Assembly (NCBI RefSeq): GCF_010389155.1
Contig: NC_057761.1
Coordinates: forward strand, 57,906,587 to 57,970,586
Reading direction: 5' to 3'
Source: Erigeron canadensis
Lineage: Eukaryota; Streptophyta; Magnoliopsida; Asterales; Asteraceae
Length of the DNA stretch: 64,000 nt
Both the position numbers and the translations under genes were made by a program. The stretch's first letter is position 1. Each line of letters starts with the position of its first letter. Positions 12,003 through 24,399 of the stretch are shown here, one piece after another. The notes beneath the pieces are model-generated. The model saw only the letters and a program-made list of their open reading frames with translations, searched no databases and was not told the DNA's origin.

Positions 12003-12307
12003 TATATATATATATATATATATATATTAGGTAGAGATGTTTAAATTAATAAATAAAAAATAGAGGTATTTTGAGTAGTTCAAATCTATCTTTTCTTAAA
12101 AAAAAAAGAAAGGGGAGGGGGCAAAATGATAGTATTAGATAATACAAAGTTACCAAAATAGTAACGAAGATACGAGATACCCGGTTAGCTCTCATATATC
12201 CAGGACACAAATTTATCCATTACAAATAGCCTTAACGGAAAACATTCTTAAAGAATAACTTACTTGTATATATTATTTATTAGTATATTAGTATTAATAC
12301 CTGTACG

Positions 12308-12874
12308 TAGGGTTGTAAACGAACCGAACGAACACGAACGGAGCCTTGTTCATGTTCGTTCGTGTAACTTAACGAACGGTTCACAAACAGATAAACGAAA
12401 ATAATGTCTTGTTCATGTTCGTTTGTGTTCATGAATGAATGTTCACGAACACAAACGACCGAACACTAATAAGCGAACCAAACGAACGAAATTTTTATAA
12501 ATTAAGAATTTTATTTAAACATTTATTAAATAATTAGGTATTAATATATTATATAAAAAAATATTTGCATTTAAACTATTTTTTATAGTATAGGTTATTA
12601 TGTGCATATAACGGATTATTGTAAACGAACATAACAGATTATTGTTCACGAACATAAACAAACTATTTTTCATGAACGACAGCTCATGAATTATTGTTCA
12701 CGAACGACCGTTCATGAACATAAACGATCGAACGTTCACGAACAGATTATCGAACGTAAATGAACGAACGGGAGCTTTGTTCATGTTCTTTGTTTAACTA
12801 AACGAACGAACACGAATGAACTTCCCGCCAAACAGTTCATGAACTATTCACTTCGTTTACCGCTTTACCTATAC
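12308..12874. mobile_element. hAT-like foldback element rich in GTTCGTTCG
   Basis: Starts TAGGGTTGTAAACGAACC and ends with TTCGTTTACCGCTTTACCTA, roughly inverted. Many copies of AACGAACG and GTTCATGTTCGTT in both orientations make the whole element self-complementary. Possible 8-bp duplication CCTGTACG/GATGTACG (6 of 8 matching). Confidence 0.5.
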
Positions 12875-13570
12875 GATGTACGGATTAATAATATATATTG
12901 TAAATAGTGAATCCATACCAATACCTATACTACTCTCAATAATCTTCAATAACATATGTCGTACACCCAAGGGATGAAATGAATTATAATTTTAAATACA
13001 ACATATATCATTGACAACAATATAATATGAATATCTATGTAAATAAGATCAAATAAAATGAAAGGATATAAACTAAAACAATCACATTAATAGATTATAT
13101 GAACAATAATTAGTAAAAATAAATATGAGATGGAAAATAGTAACTTTTTTGTTGATCACGAAAATTAAAGGGAAAAGAAAACCAACCATCCATGTGTGAT
13201 TGCCTTTGTGGTCATTTATATTACACTTCATGAAAATATCAATTAGATCAATTAGATGCTTATGTATCAAAACCAAAAAAAAAACACACACTAAAGTTTC
13301 AGTTTGATATTTTTAGTTGACTTACGGTAAAAGAATATATAACAGCTTTGGTTTCTTTGTTTGCTGACGGCAACAAAGGAAAAAAAATGAAAACTGATCA
13401 AAGAGAAATTTGAGTAGAAAACCTATAATAAGTTGATAGATATAAATTACTTCAATACGTAACATAAGTTGTATTTGATATGAAGTAAAAAACTTAATAA
13501 ATATAGATTAATTCAAAATAATAAATAAAACATATCGTCCAAGAATACTTTATTGGTAGATAATTTATAA

Positions 13571-14050
13571 CAAGAGTAAGTACCCGCGCGTTGCGGCGGT
13601 GAGATGATGGGGGTGATAGGTCATAAAGTGTGATAGGTCATAGAGTATGATAGCCAAATGCCTTAACCGTACGGGTTTCGCCATCGGATTTAAAAATTCG
13701 TTGAAAGTATATCGAATGACATCTCTAATGAAAGATCATGAAATTTTAAGAACAACCATATAACTTTTGTAATTTATCGATGTACGGTTTTTGAGATAAA
13801 AAATTTTGAATTAATTGAAGAACAAGGTTGAAACTTACAGGAAAAAACTTAATTGGGAGGGCGATCCTCTTGGAATAAATGATTTATAAAGAAGAGAGAA
13901 AACAAATGATTGGTTGAGATTTAAAAAGAGAGAAAAAGTTATAATAGTTATTTTAGATAAATATAAAATAAATATAAAGGCATTTTGGAAAAATAAATGT
14001 TAAAACTTAAAATTTAGACGTAGAGAATTTGCTTTATAATATAGTATAGA
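13571..14050 (-). mobile_element. CTYG-ended Helitron (family D), complete, upstream of DER
   Basis: On the minus strand it starts with the canonical TCTATACTATATTATAAAGC after a host A (T at 14051) and ends with the CCGC-AACGC-GCGG hairpin plus GGTACTTACTCTTG before a host T (A at 13570). About 480 bp. Its right border lies 60 bp from the site II cluster of DER. Confidence 0.75.
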
Positions 14051-14111
14051 TAATAAAAACAAAAATACCACATATATTCAGGCATTCAGCTATATCCAAT
14101 CTTTTGTATAA

Positions 14112-14155
14112 GGCCCATTGCTTAACTTGTCCAGCCCAGACTTATAATAAGCCCA
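14112..14155 (-). promoter_or_regulatory. Three site II (TGGGCY) elements upstream of DER
   Basis: GGCCCA at 14112-14117, AGCCCA at 14133-14138 and AGCCCA at 14150-14155 are, on the minus strand, TGGGCC, TGGGCT and TGGGCT. Clusters of such site II elements are known in promoters of plant housekeeping, ribosomal and organelle-biogenesis genes bound by TCP factors, which suits DER. They lie 190-235 bp upstream of the ATG. The motif is short, so the three-fold clustering is the evidence. Confidence 0.55.
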
Positions 14156-14346
14156 CATCAAACGAATGCGTCAACTATACGCGTATATCTGCTTATCATG
14201 CGCCTCACAGTCGCACACCACCACCAACAAACTCAAAAAGAAGATAAAAACCTGTAATCTATATATCTATAACTTTGTATCTTATTACCCGCCAAACTTC
14301 ATCTCCTTCTTCACTTCAATAAACATAAAAAAAATTGAAACTAAAA

Positions 14347-17300
14347 ATGTCATCCCTAGAAACTTCCACACATCTTTCTCTCTCAAGAATCCTCTCTCCA
14401 ATTTCCACTCTCTCTCATTCTTCTTCTTCTTGCTCGCTTCTAATTTCACCTTCACTTTCCAATCTATCTCTATCCATATCATCTCTATCTGTTCGAAAAC
14501 GACACCGTTTTACAACACCTCAACGGTCATCGAAAAACGAGTTTCAATCAGTTGTGGAAGAAGAAGAATTAGATGAAATTGAAGATGATTTAGAATCCGA
14601 TTTTGAAGATGTCAGTGATGAAAATTTGGATGTGGATGAGCTTGAATCGGAAGCTGTTAAAGCCGTTCGTGAATACTCGATTTCTTTATCAAAGGAATTG
14701 AAAATTGGTTAGTATTTCTGTATTTTTTTAATTTTAATTTTTATTTAATTTAGGTATTCTAGGGTTTAAGCATCATACCGTACAATTAGAGTACAATTTT
14801 CGGAACTTATGAAAATATTAATGGATGTAGTTACTGTGAGTAGTCAACTAAGTAACTATATGACTTGAATAGTATGTTAGAAATGAGAATTACTGGAGGA
14901 TGTCGTAAACCAAAGTTTTTTTGGAATTGTGTATTGATGAGAAACTGTTTGTGTATGTGTGTGTGTGTGTGTTTTAACGGACTTGCTAGTTCAAATTTGG
15001 TTTAAAAATGGATTGGAGTTTTATATTTATATCGTGTTACAGATGAGGAGCCAATTGGTGATAAAGATACTCGTGGAAGAAAAAAGATTCGGGAAAGTGT
15101 CAGCGCCATAAATGTTAGTAAGCTGTTATCCTATGCAATTACTTGATGTCTATTGATACGTGATGAAGCTTATGTTAAATAAGTTGAAGAAGGCTTAGTT
15201 GAATGGTAGATTTATCTTAGTTCAGGAATTGTAGAGAACTTTGAAAGTTACAAACTTTAAGAGATCGTGGACTAATTTTCAGTTCGTCTAGTCATCAAAT
15301 GTTTATAGTGAGATATGAGCAGAATAAATTATTTTTCAAGTTGTGACTTAAAATATATTCCTAGTTATATTACTGAACTTAGCATTTTACCATAAGTTTC
15401 CATGTCTGAAACTTATTTTTCCATTAATCAAGGATCTTCTTGTTATGTCATTATGAACTATCCGACTTTTCAAACATTAGGTGTATTTATGCTCGACATT
15501 AGTATATAGTTTGTTAGAGCGTGAGATGTAGAATGAGGTTTTGCTTTAAACTACTGGAACACTGTCACGGAAGACAGGAATGTGGGAAGGGTCCATATAT
15601 AAATATACATGTTCATTACTTGCTACCTTTGAAAAATTAGGTGGCTGTAATATTCCTTGAGGACATTCTAAGATAAAGTTTAGAGGGCACAAATGCGGAA
15701 CCACCTAAATGAATGCTGAACTTATGCAACTTTTCAACTTTTAAGGGAACGTGTGTGAAATGCAAGGCACATTATCTGTCTTTATTTTCACATACTCTAT
15801 TCTTTTAAACATAAAATGTTGTTAATTTGACTGTAACTATGAACAAATATAGTTTATTTAGACTCAGAAGCTGGTCTTGTTCTTGGAGGAGTTAATGCAT
15901 GTACAGTTAGTTAACTTACACTTATCCCAATCACAATCACGAACAATAATATAATGAGAACATCTTGTAGTTTCCTGGAATTAACTTATTTAAAATTTCA
16001 ACTTAATGCAGATACCTGACCATCTTCTTCCAAAGGTTTCAATTGTTGGAAGACCAAATGTTGGTAAATCGGCATTATTTAACCGCCTTGTTGGGGTATT
16101 ATATCATCAGTCTTTTTATGTGTATTATACTATGTAGATAAGTTATTATTGTTATGTAGATAGCAAGGAACATCTAACTCTTCTATTTAAAAGTAATATT
16201 TTGAGTAAAAAGAAGCAGCGATAATCTCTCTTTTTGATGGTATATCTTCTGATATATACATGATTACATCTGTTCCAGGGTAACAGGGCTATTGTTGTTG
16301 ATGAACCCGGGGTTACAAGGGATCGCTTATATGGTAGATCCTTTTGGGGAAATCATGAATTTATGGTGATTGATACAGGGGGAGTTCTCACAGTTTCAAA
16401 GTCGCAGACCGACATTATGGAACAACAGTTATCTGTCTCAACAACCATTGGCATGGAAGGTATTCCTCTTGCTTCTAGAGAGGCTGCTGTTGCCAGGATG
16501 CCATCAATGATTGAGAGACAAGCTACTGTGGCAGTAGAAGAGTCATCAGTCATCATATTTGTAGTTGATGGCCAGGTATGGTTTTAAAACTAACGACATT
16601 TAATAGTGGAATGTTTACTTGTGCACCACTGTGGATAAATGTAAATTGTATCATAACACTGGATACTGTCACCAAAAACTTTTAAAAGTTGACATATATT
16701 GGATGCTCATGAACGCTGGTCTAGTGCACCATTGTGGTCTACCAGTTTAGAGGTCCAATGGCCTTGAGAAGTTATATAGAAAAATCTTCCATCTCTATGC
16801 TAAAAGAAGTCGATATTCTTTTATGCTCATGAACACTTGTTTGTTGTGAGGGCCCTACATGACTAACTATGAACAGGCAGGCTTGAATGCAGCTGATGTA
16901 GAAATAGGGGACTGGCTTCGGAAGAATTATTCACGCAAAACTATCATACTAGCTGTTAATAAGTGTGAGTCTCCACGAAAAGGAATTATGCAAGCATCGG
17001 AGTTTTGGTCTCTTGGGTAAACTGATTCCTTTTTCACTCAGTAATATTGATTCATACTAAGCATTACAAGCATATGTTATATTATCATATAGGGGACTTT
17101 CTGGCATGGAGGTTGAAGGAATAAGATTCTTTATAATACTCTATCTGGTATCTTTTGTTGGATTATACTAATTTTACGGAAATATTAGGTTTACACCACT
17201 TCCTATATCTGCCGTTTCTGGAACCGGAACTGGAGAACTACTCGATCTTGTTTGCACAGGATTAGGGGAAATTGAGGTATTGTTTCTTCTGAATCAATAA

Positions 17301-20300
17301 AGCACAGGTTTATTTAATCATATCTTATGTTTTTCAAATAATTATTGATTTTCACTCAGGATTCAGATGTTCAGAACAAAGAAGAAGATTATGTTCCTTC
17401 AATTGCGATTGTGGGGCGTCCAAATGTTGGTAAAAGTAGCATCCTGAATGCTTTGGTCGGAGAGGACAGAACAATTGTTAGTCCAGTCAGTGGGACCACA
17501 CGTGATGCTATTGATACTGAGTTTGAAGGACCAGATGGACAGGTTTGTTTTGCTTTTATGACATACTAGATACTAGTAGTCTTTATGACTAGTAGGTCTA
17601 TAACTTATCCAGGAATTTTGGATTAGAAAGGTTTTGTGATCTAGGAGGATTCATAATCTATTCTTCGTATTTAACTGCAAAAAAGTCTGATTTAGGGTAT
17701 CCTCGATTACACAGTTAAATTAATCATGGGGAAGCTGACATATATGTATCTTTTGTTATATTGATAACCTGCCATTGGCATATGACATATTAAAAAAAAG
17801 GATAAACTTACATAATAACCTTGTTTTCCTAAGAGTTCATGATCCTTTTTTCTGGATTAGTTAAAGTCGTGAACAAAATAGAAATCAGACTAAGTATGCA
17901 ACCCCTTTTTGTGCAATTTTCTCTAGAAATAACTACATGTGTTGTATGTATTTAATATAATCATTAAGCGTGAGGCTAATGAACAGTGCCACCGCCACAT
18001 GGTACTGTTCTATTAGTTCAACTACACCCGCGTTATTATTCAGTTATTATTCGGATTTTACCATATTGGATCCTGTTAAGGGGTTTCTTCTTTCAGTTTT
18101 TCTTGGTTTCTTGCATAGTTTTTTTTTGTTTTTGTGTTGTCCTTTATTGGTTCATCTTATATCCTGCATCACTATCTAGATTTTGTCATTTCGGATCCCG
18201 TTTGGGGTTTTTGTTTTTGATTTTTCTTGGTTTTTCTCATAGTTTTTTTGCTTTTGTGTTCTCAACTAACATATTGGAAACTTTTATTCAACATTTTGTT
18301 TTTCCTTTCTTTTTGCTTTTTTTGGTTCATTGCACAAACTAAATGTATGTATTCGATATTGCAAACTTTTGTGATATGGTTTTCTTAGTTATCCCGCACA
18401 AACATTTTTTGTTTTTTTCAAGTTATATATTGGTTTTTTCACACGTGTTCTCTTTTGAATTTTTAAATAGGTTCAACGCAAGTAAACGAAACCATTTCAA
18501 CATGACAATTGGAGCCCCGCAAAGCGGGGCCCAAACCTCCTAGTTTAATTTGTTGTAAATCATGAAACTTTTTGCAGAAATTTCGTCTCATTGATACTGC
18601 TGGAATCAGGAAAAGAGCAGCCGTGGCTTCATCAGGTAGCACAACCGAAGCTTTGTCTGTCAATCGAGCATTTCGTGCTGTTCGACGTTCTGATGTGGTA
18701 GCTCTTGTAATTGAGGCTTTGGCCTGTATTACAGAACAGGTAAAAAGTTAGTAGATTTTCTGATTTAGAAAGTTTTGTAGATAAATTTATAAAGGCTGTG
18801 CATTATAGCATTGATGGAAACAATAACTTGTGTTGGTCATAAAAAAGAAATCTGAAATATTTCGTGAATAGGATTACAAGATTGCCGAAAGGATAGAAAG
18901 AGAAGGCAAAGGTTGTTTGATTGTTGTGAATAAATGGGACACAATACCAAATAAAAACCAGCAGACAACATTGCATTACGAGGAAGATGTTAGGACAAAG
19001 CTTCGAATTCTTAATTGGGCACCTATTGTTTATTCAACTGCAATAGTTGGGAACAGCGTTAATAAGTATGTCTTTTCCTCAATTATCTAAACAAGTTATT
19101 CATGTATCAAAATAATAATCTACTTTTGGGACTAAAACATGCTGTATAAAGATTGAACTGTAATGGAATATTCCAGGATCATTGTTGCTGCTAGCGATGT
19201 TGAAAAAGAGAGATCGAGGAGACTTAGTACAGCCACAATAAATCAAGTGGTGCATGAGGCTTTAGCTTTTAAGTCGCCACCTAGAACACGAGGTGGGAAG
19301 AGGGGACGCCTCTATTATTGCACTCAGGTATTTCTGCGAAACAATTGGTTCTTGTAATCTGCTTATTGCAAGCGTTCAAACAGCTGAATTACATGTTTTT
19401 TTGTTGCTTTGTAATTTTTCTTATTATGTTGATCCTGCTCCTGATTGAATCTCCTACACAGGCAGCTATTAGGCCGCCTACTTTTGTGTTCTTTGTGAAT
19501 GATGCAAAGCTTTTCCCTGAAACATATCGGCGTTATATGGAGAAACAACTTAGATCTGATGCTGGATTTTTGGGCACACCAATCCGTCTTCTATGGCGAA
19601 GTCGGAGGAAATCAGAGAGGGTTGCTGGTAAGCAATAACAGTCAACTCACACTTTTTGTTATTATCATTTCATGAATGTCCATTGCCTCTTTATTTTAAA
19701 TCAAAATTTACTGCTTTGCATGTATGTCTCGTCATTTGCAAATTAGTTAGGCCGAAACAAATGGCTAGTGATATAATAAGATAAATTTTGGCAATCTACA
19801 ACCAGTACAAGTAGTTTATTGTATATTGGACAAGCATGTAAAGCATAATCTTGTTGTGAATGGCTAAATTGTGTTGTGTAAATATCATTTACCTAAAATA
19901 AATGCATTGTTTGGCTGGACATGTAATTTGAAATTAACAGCTTAGAATGAAAGGGGTGGAACATTGGTCAAATTTGCCGGAAGTGTATATTTTACTATAG
20001 AACCTCCTAACGTTATTTTCCCTATGTTATGAATTTGTGGGCATAGTGAATTCTTGATTGAACTTTTCATTCGTATACAGTGGTAGTGTTATTTTGGTGA
20101 CACAAATACAAAATTTTGCTGTAGAGTTTCTTGCACTTCATCTTTGCCCCTTTCATATTAGAGTTGAATGGGGCTACTTCCTATTTAATCTTCCTAATAC
20201 ATCCTCCTAAAAATCCTTCTGATGTATTAACTTCATGACATGTGTAATCCATTAATTCTCTCTCCCACTCTCATCCTTTGATTGTACCATGTGACATGAT

Positions 20301-20811
20301 CATATTTTTTGGAGGATGTATTAGGAGGATTAATCATTTTCCATAATATATATCAACCCATCTACTTGTGAATGGTTAACTTGGCTTTTGTTTAATTCCA
20401 AGAAGTGCCTGTTATCATATACGTCGAATAAAGTTTTATAGCTAAAAGTAAACCAATTTCATAAGTCAAACAACATAAAACGTTTTAATGCATACAGGCT
20501 ACAAGGGTTAGTATTATTATCGTTATTTTTGGAACAATATAGTCTTTATGGTCGTAACTAATGTTTATTATATTAAAAAGGCTGATATGAATTGCTAGCG
20601 GTCAACCCGAGTACCGGTCCTGTTTTGACTCTGCGCTAAATGATGACCACTTACAACTTGAATCCGCTACCGATTTGCCCTTCTTCCTGCCTTTGGGCTT
20701 TGCTTGGAGAGGAAGTAGTATAGTATTAACTTCTATGTATTTCCAGGACAAGATCCAGCATCAAAACCAAAACTGAATCTCACACATAAAAAGCTGGCTG
20801 TTGCTACATGA
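14347..20811 (+). CDS. DER: Plastid double-GTPase DER/EngA (12 exons, 653 aa)
   Basis: Exons I read with GT-AG borders and one continuous frame: 14347-14707, 15043-15113, 16012-16095, 16279-16575, 16877-17016, 17189-17276, 17360-17542, 18578-18739, 18872-19065, 19177-19327, 19462-19627, 20747-20811. The protein has two tandem Era-like G domains. Domain 1 has G1 GRPNVGKS at residues 157-164, G3 DTGG at 204-207 and a G4-position NKCES at 299-303 instead of NKxD. Domain 2 has G1 at 366-373, G3 DTAG at 414-417 and G4 NKWD at 482-485. A C-terminal KH-like region runs to about 640. The first ~60 residues are Ser/Thr-rich and lack acidic residues, as in a plastid transit peptide, followed by a very acidic stretch (about 70-105). 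Family knowledge: bacterial Der assembles the 50S ribosomal subunit, and the plant homologue (EMB2738) acts in chloroplast ribosome biogenesis and is embryo-essential. An in-frame TTG lies 12 nt upstream, but ATG 14347 is the start. Confidence 0.95.
18050..18305 (+). repeat. Diverged ~125-bp tandem duplication in DER intron 7
   Basis: The stretch GGATCCTGTTAAGGGGTTTC then TTTTTCTTGGTTTCTTGC (from 18067) is repeated as GGATCCCGTTTGGGGTTTTT then TTTTTCTTGGTTTTTCTC (from 18191). It is part of the Helitron-derived insert of this intron. Confidence 0.6.
18460..18543 (+). mobile_element. Helitron 3' end in DER intron 7 (family E)
   Basis: GCCCCGC-AAA-GCGGGGC (18514-18530), a perfect 7-bp hairpin, is followed 9 bp later by CTAG (18540-18543) and host T. 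The upstream GGTTCAACGCAAGTAAACGA stretch is shared with the end at 47272. The 5' end is not resolved, with TCATTAAGCGTGAGG near 17962 a weak candidate. The last base lies 34 bp before exon 8. Confidence 0.65.
20172..20340. mobile_element. Small MITE in DER intron 11
   Basis: Inverted repeats TTAATCTTCCTAATACATCC (from 20185) and its near-complement GGATGTATTAGGAGGATTAA (to 20333) enclose ~100 bp. No coding sequence. The exact borders and target duplication are not resolved. Confidence 0.6.
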
Positions 20812-22075
20812 TCCATACAGTGGCAGAGTAAAGTGTGAAGGACAACTGCCAACAATATCTTGAAGAAATCACGAGGTAATTTTTAGTATGTTTGATGGTA
20901 ATTTAGTGTTGTCAACAGTTCTTGAAAAGCTCACCCACTTTTTTGGATTATTAGCAACTTAGTATAATGCTAATTTTAGTTTCAATTATTTCATCGAACT
21001 GTTTGCATTAAAACCGATTGAGTGGTTGGGAGCTTTGATGGGTCTAATACACTAGTGTGGACAAAAATCTTTTAAATGCACCTAGGGGCCCGGAAAAGAG
21101 TAGCAGCCTACATTTTGGACCTTATGATTTTAGAGATTATTTAGGTTGAATGTTGAGTTATGTATTGTAAATCTCACGTACCATCATATTCCTGTTTACC
21201 ACTCTCCTTTGGGATTATATAAGAACCGGAGGGGGGTTTTTCCTGAACCCTTCCACTAACCAACATGTTTACCTTGAAACCTATTATGAGAATTTTAGGG
21301 TAACCGGGCCACCATTGGTTTGACTTGGGATTAATTTTTTAGTAAATTACATTATCCACAAATAGCATAACCCACTTTTGTTAGTAGTTAAACAAAGAAG
21401 AAAAGCCCATCAAAGTTTTAAAAAATAATAATTTGAGGCAACCTCGGCTGTTGGCCTTGACAGGATATGCAGATTAAATTTGGGCATTTTTCTTGCAAGT
21501 AACCTTTTTTTCTTTCTTTTTTGCTGGTTAAGTTTTTTTACGATGTCGTATTGTGTAGGGTATTCTACGCATTGATTTATATCTCTATGAGTTGATGGTG
21601 GCCGTGGGACGGGGTGTGGTCATGGCCCCCTTTCTGATGAATGCGAGGAATGAGGATGATGGGCCAATTCAAAATAGACATCCCTTAATTCATTTCTCTG
21701 TATGATTTCTTTGTGGAGAACATTAAAAATACATGTGTGTAACGCACAAGTTTCATGCGGTGTTTACATTTTGTTTGCATGGTGCATTAATGCAATAATC
21801 TTCGGGAACGTTGGCCAGAAAATGGACGTATCTAATTCCTGTCAATGCTGGATGTCTCAAAAGCATGGTCTACTCTGCATATAAGAATTTGTGTATTTCA
21901 TTAATTGGTTTAAGTCACTAGATTAGTGACAATTCCTTTATTGACATGGTTGTCCATTGAATTGAATTATTGATATGTATCATCTTTTTAATTTTTACAT
22001 GGTTGACCAGCTAGTGACCTAATGACCTGCTATAACAGGTTAATTGGTCTACTCCGTTGTCTCTCCATATAAGAA
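20812..22075. other. 3' flank of DER, no gene seen
   Basis: Contains the DER 3'UTR region and AT-rich sequence. Nothing coding is recognised up to the tandem duplication. Confidence 0.5.
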
Positions 22076-22205
22076 TTTGTGTATTTCATTAATTGGTTTT
22101 AAGTCACTAGATGAGCAATGTACATTATTTCATTGACATGTTTGTGTATTTCATTAATTGGTTTTAAGTCACTAGATGAGCAATGTACATTATTTCATTG
22201 ACATG
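22076..22205 (+). repeat. Perfect 65-bp tandem duplication
   Basis: Two adjacent copies, 22076-22140 and 22141-22205, are identical. Each starts TTTGTGTATTTCATTAATTGG and ends TTATTTCATTGACATG. They lie in a larger ~190-bp diverged duplication (about 21884-22065 and 22066-22280) that shares AAGTCACTAGAT and GAATTATTGATATG. Confidence 0.85.
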
Positions 22206-22814
22206 GTTGCCAATTGAACTGAATTATTGATATGAATCATCTTTTCAATTTTGTAGACCAACTAGTGACTTAATGACCTGCGAGGTTAATTACTTTTTTT
22301 TTTAACTAAATATTTTTCATTTGATGAACAACCCACCCTCGGCCGGAAAAAGATGGTAATAAGAAAAGGTAAATTTGACCCACTAGATTTGCATAAAAGG
22401 TAAATTTTGGGCAGCATATTGTTTCCATCCGATCCCAATATCTCCTCCTTTCATTCCTTACTAATCAACCAATTTTCCCCATAAAAGCCAAACACATTCA
22501 ATACACAATATATATATATAGTATATATACACATTTTTATTATATGCTCCCGATCATTTTTGTAAAAGTAATACTCCGAGAAGTAATAGCTACAATAATA
22601 CTAGTATATATAGTTATTTGGAGTAATAATCAACCCCCTAATAATTATAAATACAGAAAGTATATACAATCCCAATTCGTCAAATTATTCCACTGCATTT
22701 TTTTAAAACTAATCTGTTTATGTTTTTATCCTTATATAAAGAGTTTTGATATTTTCCCATTTTATATCATATTTTTAGTTTTATCACGGTTTATTTTGGT
22801 TTCTTCAACAAAAG

Positions 22815-23051
22815 ATGAAACCTATCGAGGTTTCTGAAGGTAGTGACAGTATTAAAATTACTTCAAATATGGAGAAACTGTCTATTGTACCCTTCTCAAA
22901 GAAACAAAAACCTGAAGTATTAATAGAAGCAAGAAAACACCTAGCTAAAAGATTTAGGCAAGTTGCGATGGGTGCGATTGAACCTTCTGGTTCTTCAAGT
23001 AAACGAGTGTCTAGTGGAGGTGGCCATATCTGGGAAATTAAGGGAAAATGA
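22815..23051 (+). CDS. Possible small basic protein of unknown function (78 aa)
   Basis: ATG 22815 to TGA 23049-23051 encodes an intronless 78-residue protein rich in Lys, Arg and Ser with no transmembrane segment. It begins MKPIEVSEGSDSIKITSNME. The middle (KKQKPEVLIEARKHLAKRFRQVAMGAI) could form a basic amphipathic helix, and the tail is Ser/Gly-rich, ending GGGHIWEIKGK. Base composition is visibly more GC-rich than the flanks, which argues for coding. A TATA-like tract at 22507-22530 precedes a ~290-nt leader. An internal Met at residue 19 is an alternative start. I do not recognise a family and assign no function. Confidence 0.5.
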   Translation: MKPIEVSEGSDSIKITSNMEKLSIVPFSKKQKPEVLIEARKHLAKRFRQVAMGAIEPSGSSSKRVSSGGGHIWEIKGK

Positions 23052-23582
23052 GATATGAGTTTTGTTGAATTCGGGTTTAATTGAATTGGGTTGGTTTAAA
23101 TTTTGGGTTTCTATTATAGATGTGAAAGATCTTGTTTCGAAGATGTGAAAATCTGGAAATTAATCCATATTGGAAGAGAGAGAAACAGATAAAGAGATGG
23201 ATTTATAAATTTTGGTGTTAAAAAAAAAAGTTTAACTTACTAGAACACGTCATCAGGTCAAATATTGATAACCATATAAAAAATTGAAAAATATGTGGGT
23301 GACACATATCAATAATTCAGTTTAGTCGGCAACCATGTAAATGAGTGATATTACATTAATCATCCAGTGACTGTTAATTTTACCAAGTTTTCAGTTTAAT
23401 TAAAATGTTATTACTTTTCTTTTTTTGCATAGGAAAAGAGTTGGAGGGTCAAAAGTGGACATAAATAAATGTTGAGGGTTAAAAGTTGGAGGAAAGATGA
23501 GCATAAGATCTAAAATAAATTATCTGTATATTGCTATCGGCGACCAACATGTATGATAACTAAACTTTTTACACTTTTCGAC

Positions 23583-23690
23583 TTTCACCTCTTTATGGCC
23601 GTAGGTCCTTATGGGTAGAGGTAAGACTGTCTATAGCTCACCTCCTCCGTACCCCGTCTAGGGATTGAGTATTCGTTATTGTTGTGAGTA
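23583..23690 (+). mobile_element. 5'-truncated SINE fragment
   Basis: GGTAGAGGTAAGACTGTCTA followed by CACCTCCTCCGTACCCCGTC matches the 3' half of the SINE at 7556. The tRNA-like head and an intact tail are missing. Confidence 0.55.
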
Positions 23691-24347
23691 TTTTCATTCA
23701 ATATGTATAACGAATAATAACATAATTAATATTTGAAATGTTTTACGGAAATTTCATTTTGTATGTGTTTTTACTTTAAAAACAATTTGTTTAATTTGAA
23801 TATGCATGTATTAGGTTTTGAAGTTTCTTAAAAACTCAAAAATGTAGATATGTTTAAATTAGGAGAAGTAGATAAATTCACTTGGTTAAAAAAAATAATT
23901 GCTACGTTTCAGAAAAAGCTTAATTAATGTAGGATTGATAGATTGATAGGGTATTTGATCAGATGTCCTCTCCATATACCTCATATATATACACAACATT
24001 AATACCCGTAGTACGAGTAATTGAAAGTTGAAGTAGCTGTGAAATTCGGATGGTCTGGCTTAAAATGTTGGGTCTTATTTTCCTTGTACCAATTTTTGTG
24101 CCTCAACAAAAGAAAAAATCTTATTCAACGATAGCCGCGCAGATTTTTTTATTTTCGTTACATGATTAAGCATATAAAAGCTTTTGGGAAGCTATAAACT
24201 CAATACAGTAATTTCCAGTGTTTACAAAACATCTTAAATAATGATATGTAAATCCTAATATATCTACTTTAGATGGCTCAATTCATCGGTCTGCTTGTTA
24301 CATAACCCACTCATTTGTTGAATGATCATATTTGGTAGTATATTTAA

Positions 24348-24384
24348 CTAGATCTATACCCGGTCGTTGACCAGATAGAAACAA
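24348..24384 (-). mobile_element. Truncated Helitron 3' end
   Basis: CTAG at 24348-24351 after A, and on the minus strand GGTC-AACG-ACC(GG) then GTATAGATCTAG. Only the terminus remains, because the foldback MITE at 24400 follows immediately. Confidence 0.5.
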
Positions 24385-24399
24385 TATATATATATATAT

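Noticed and set aside
18343..18543. ORFs in DER intron 7
   Set aside because: Phe/Leu-rich translations of T-rich Helitron DNA; exons on both sides splice in frame without them.
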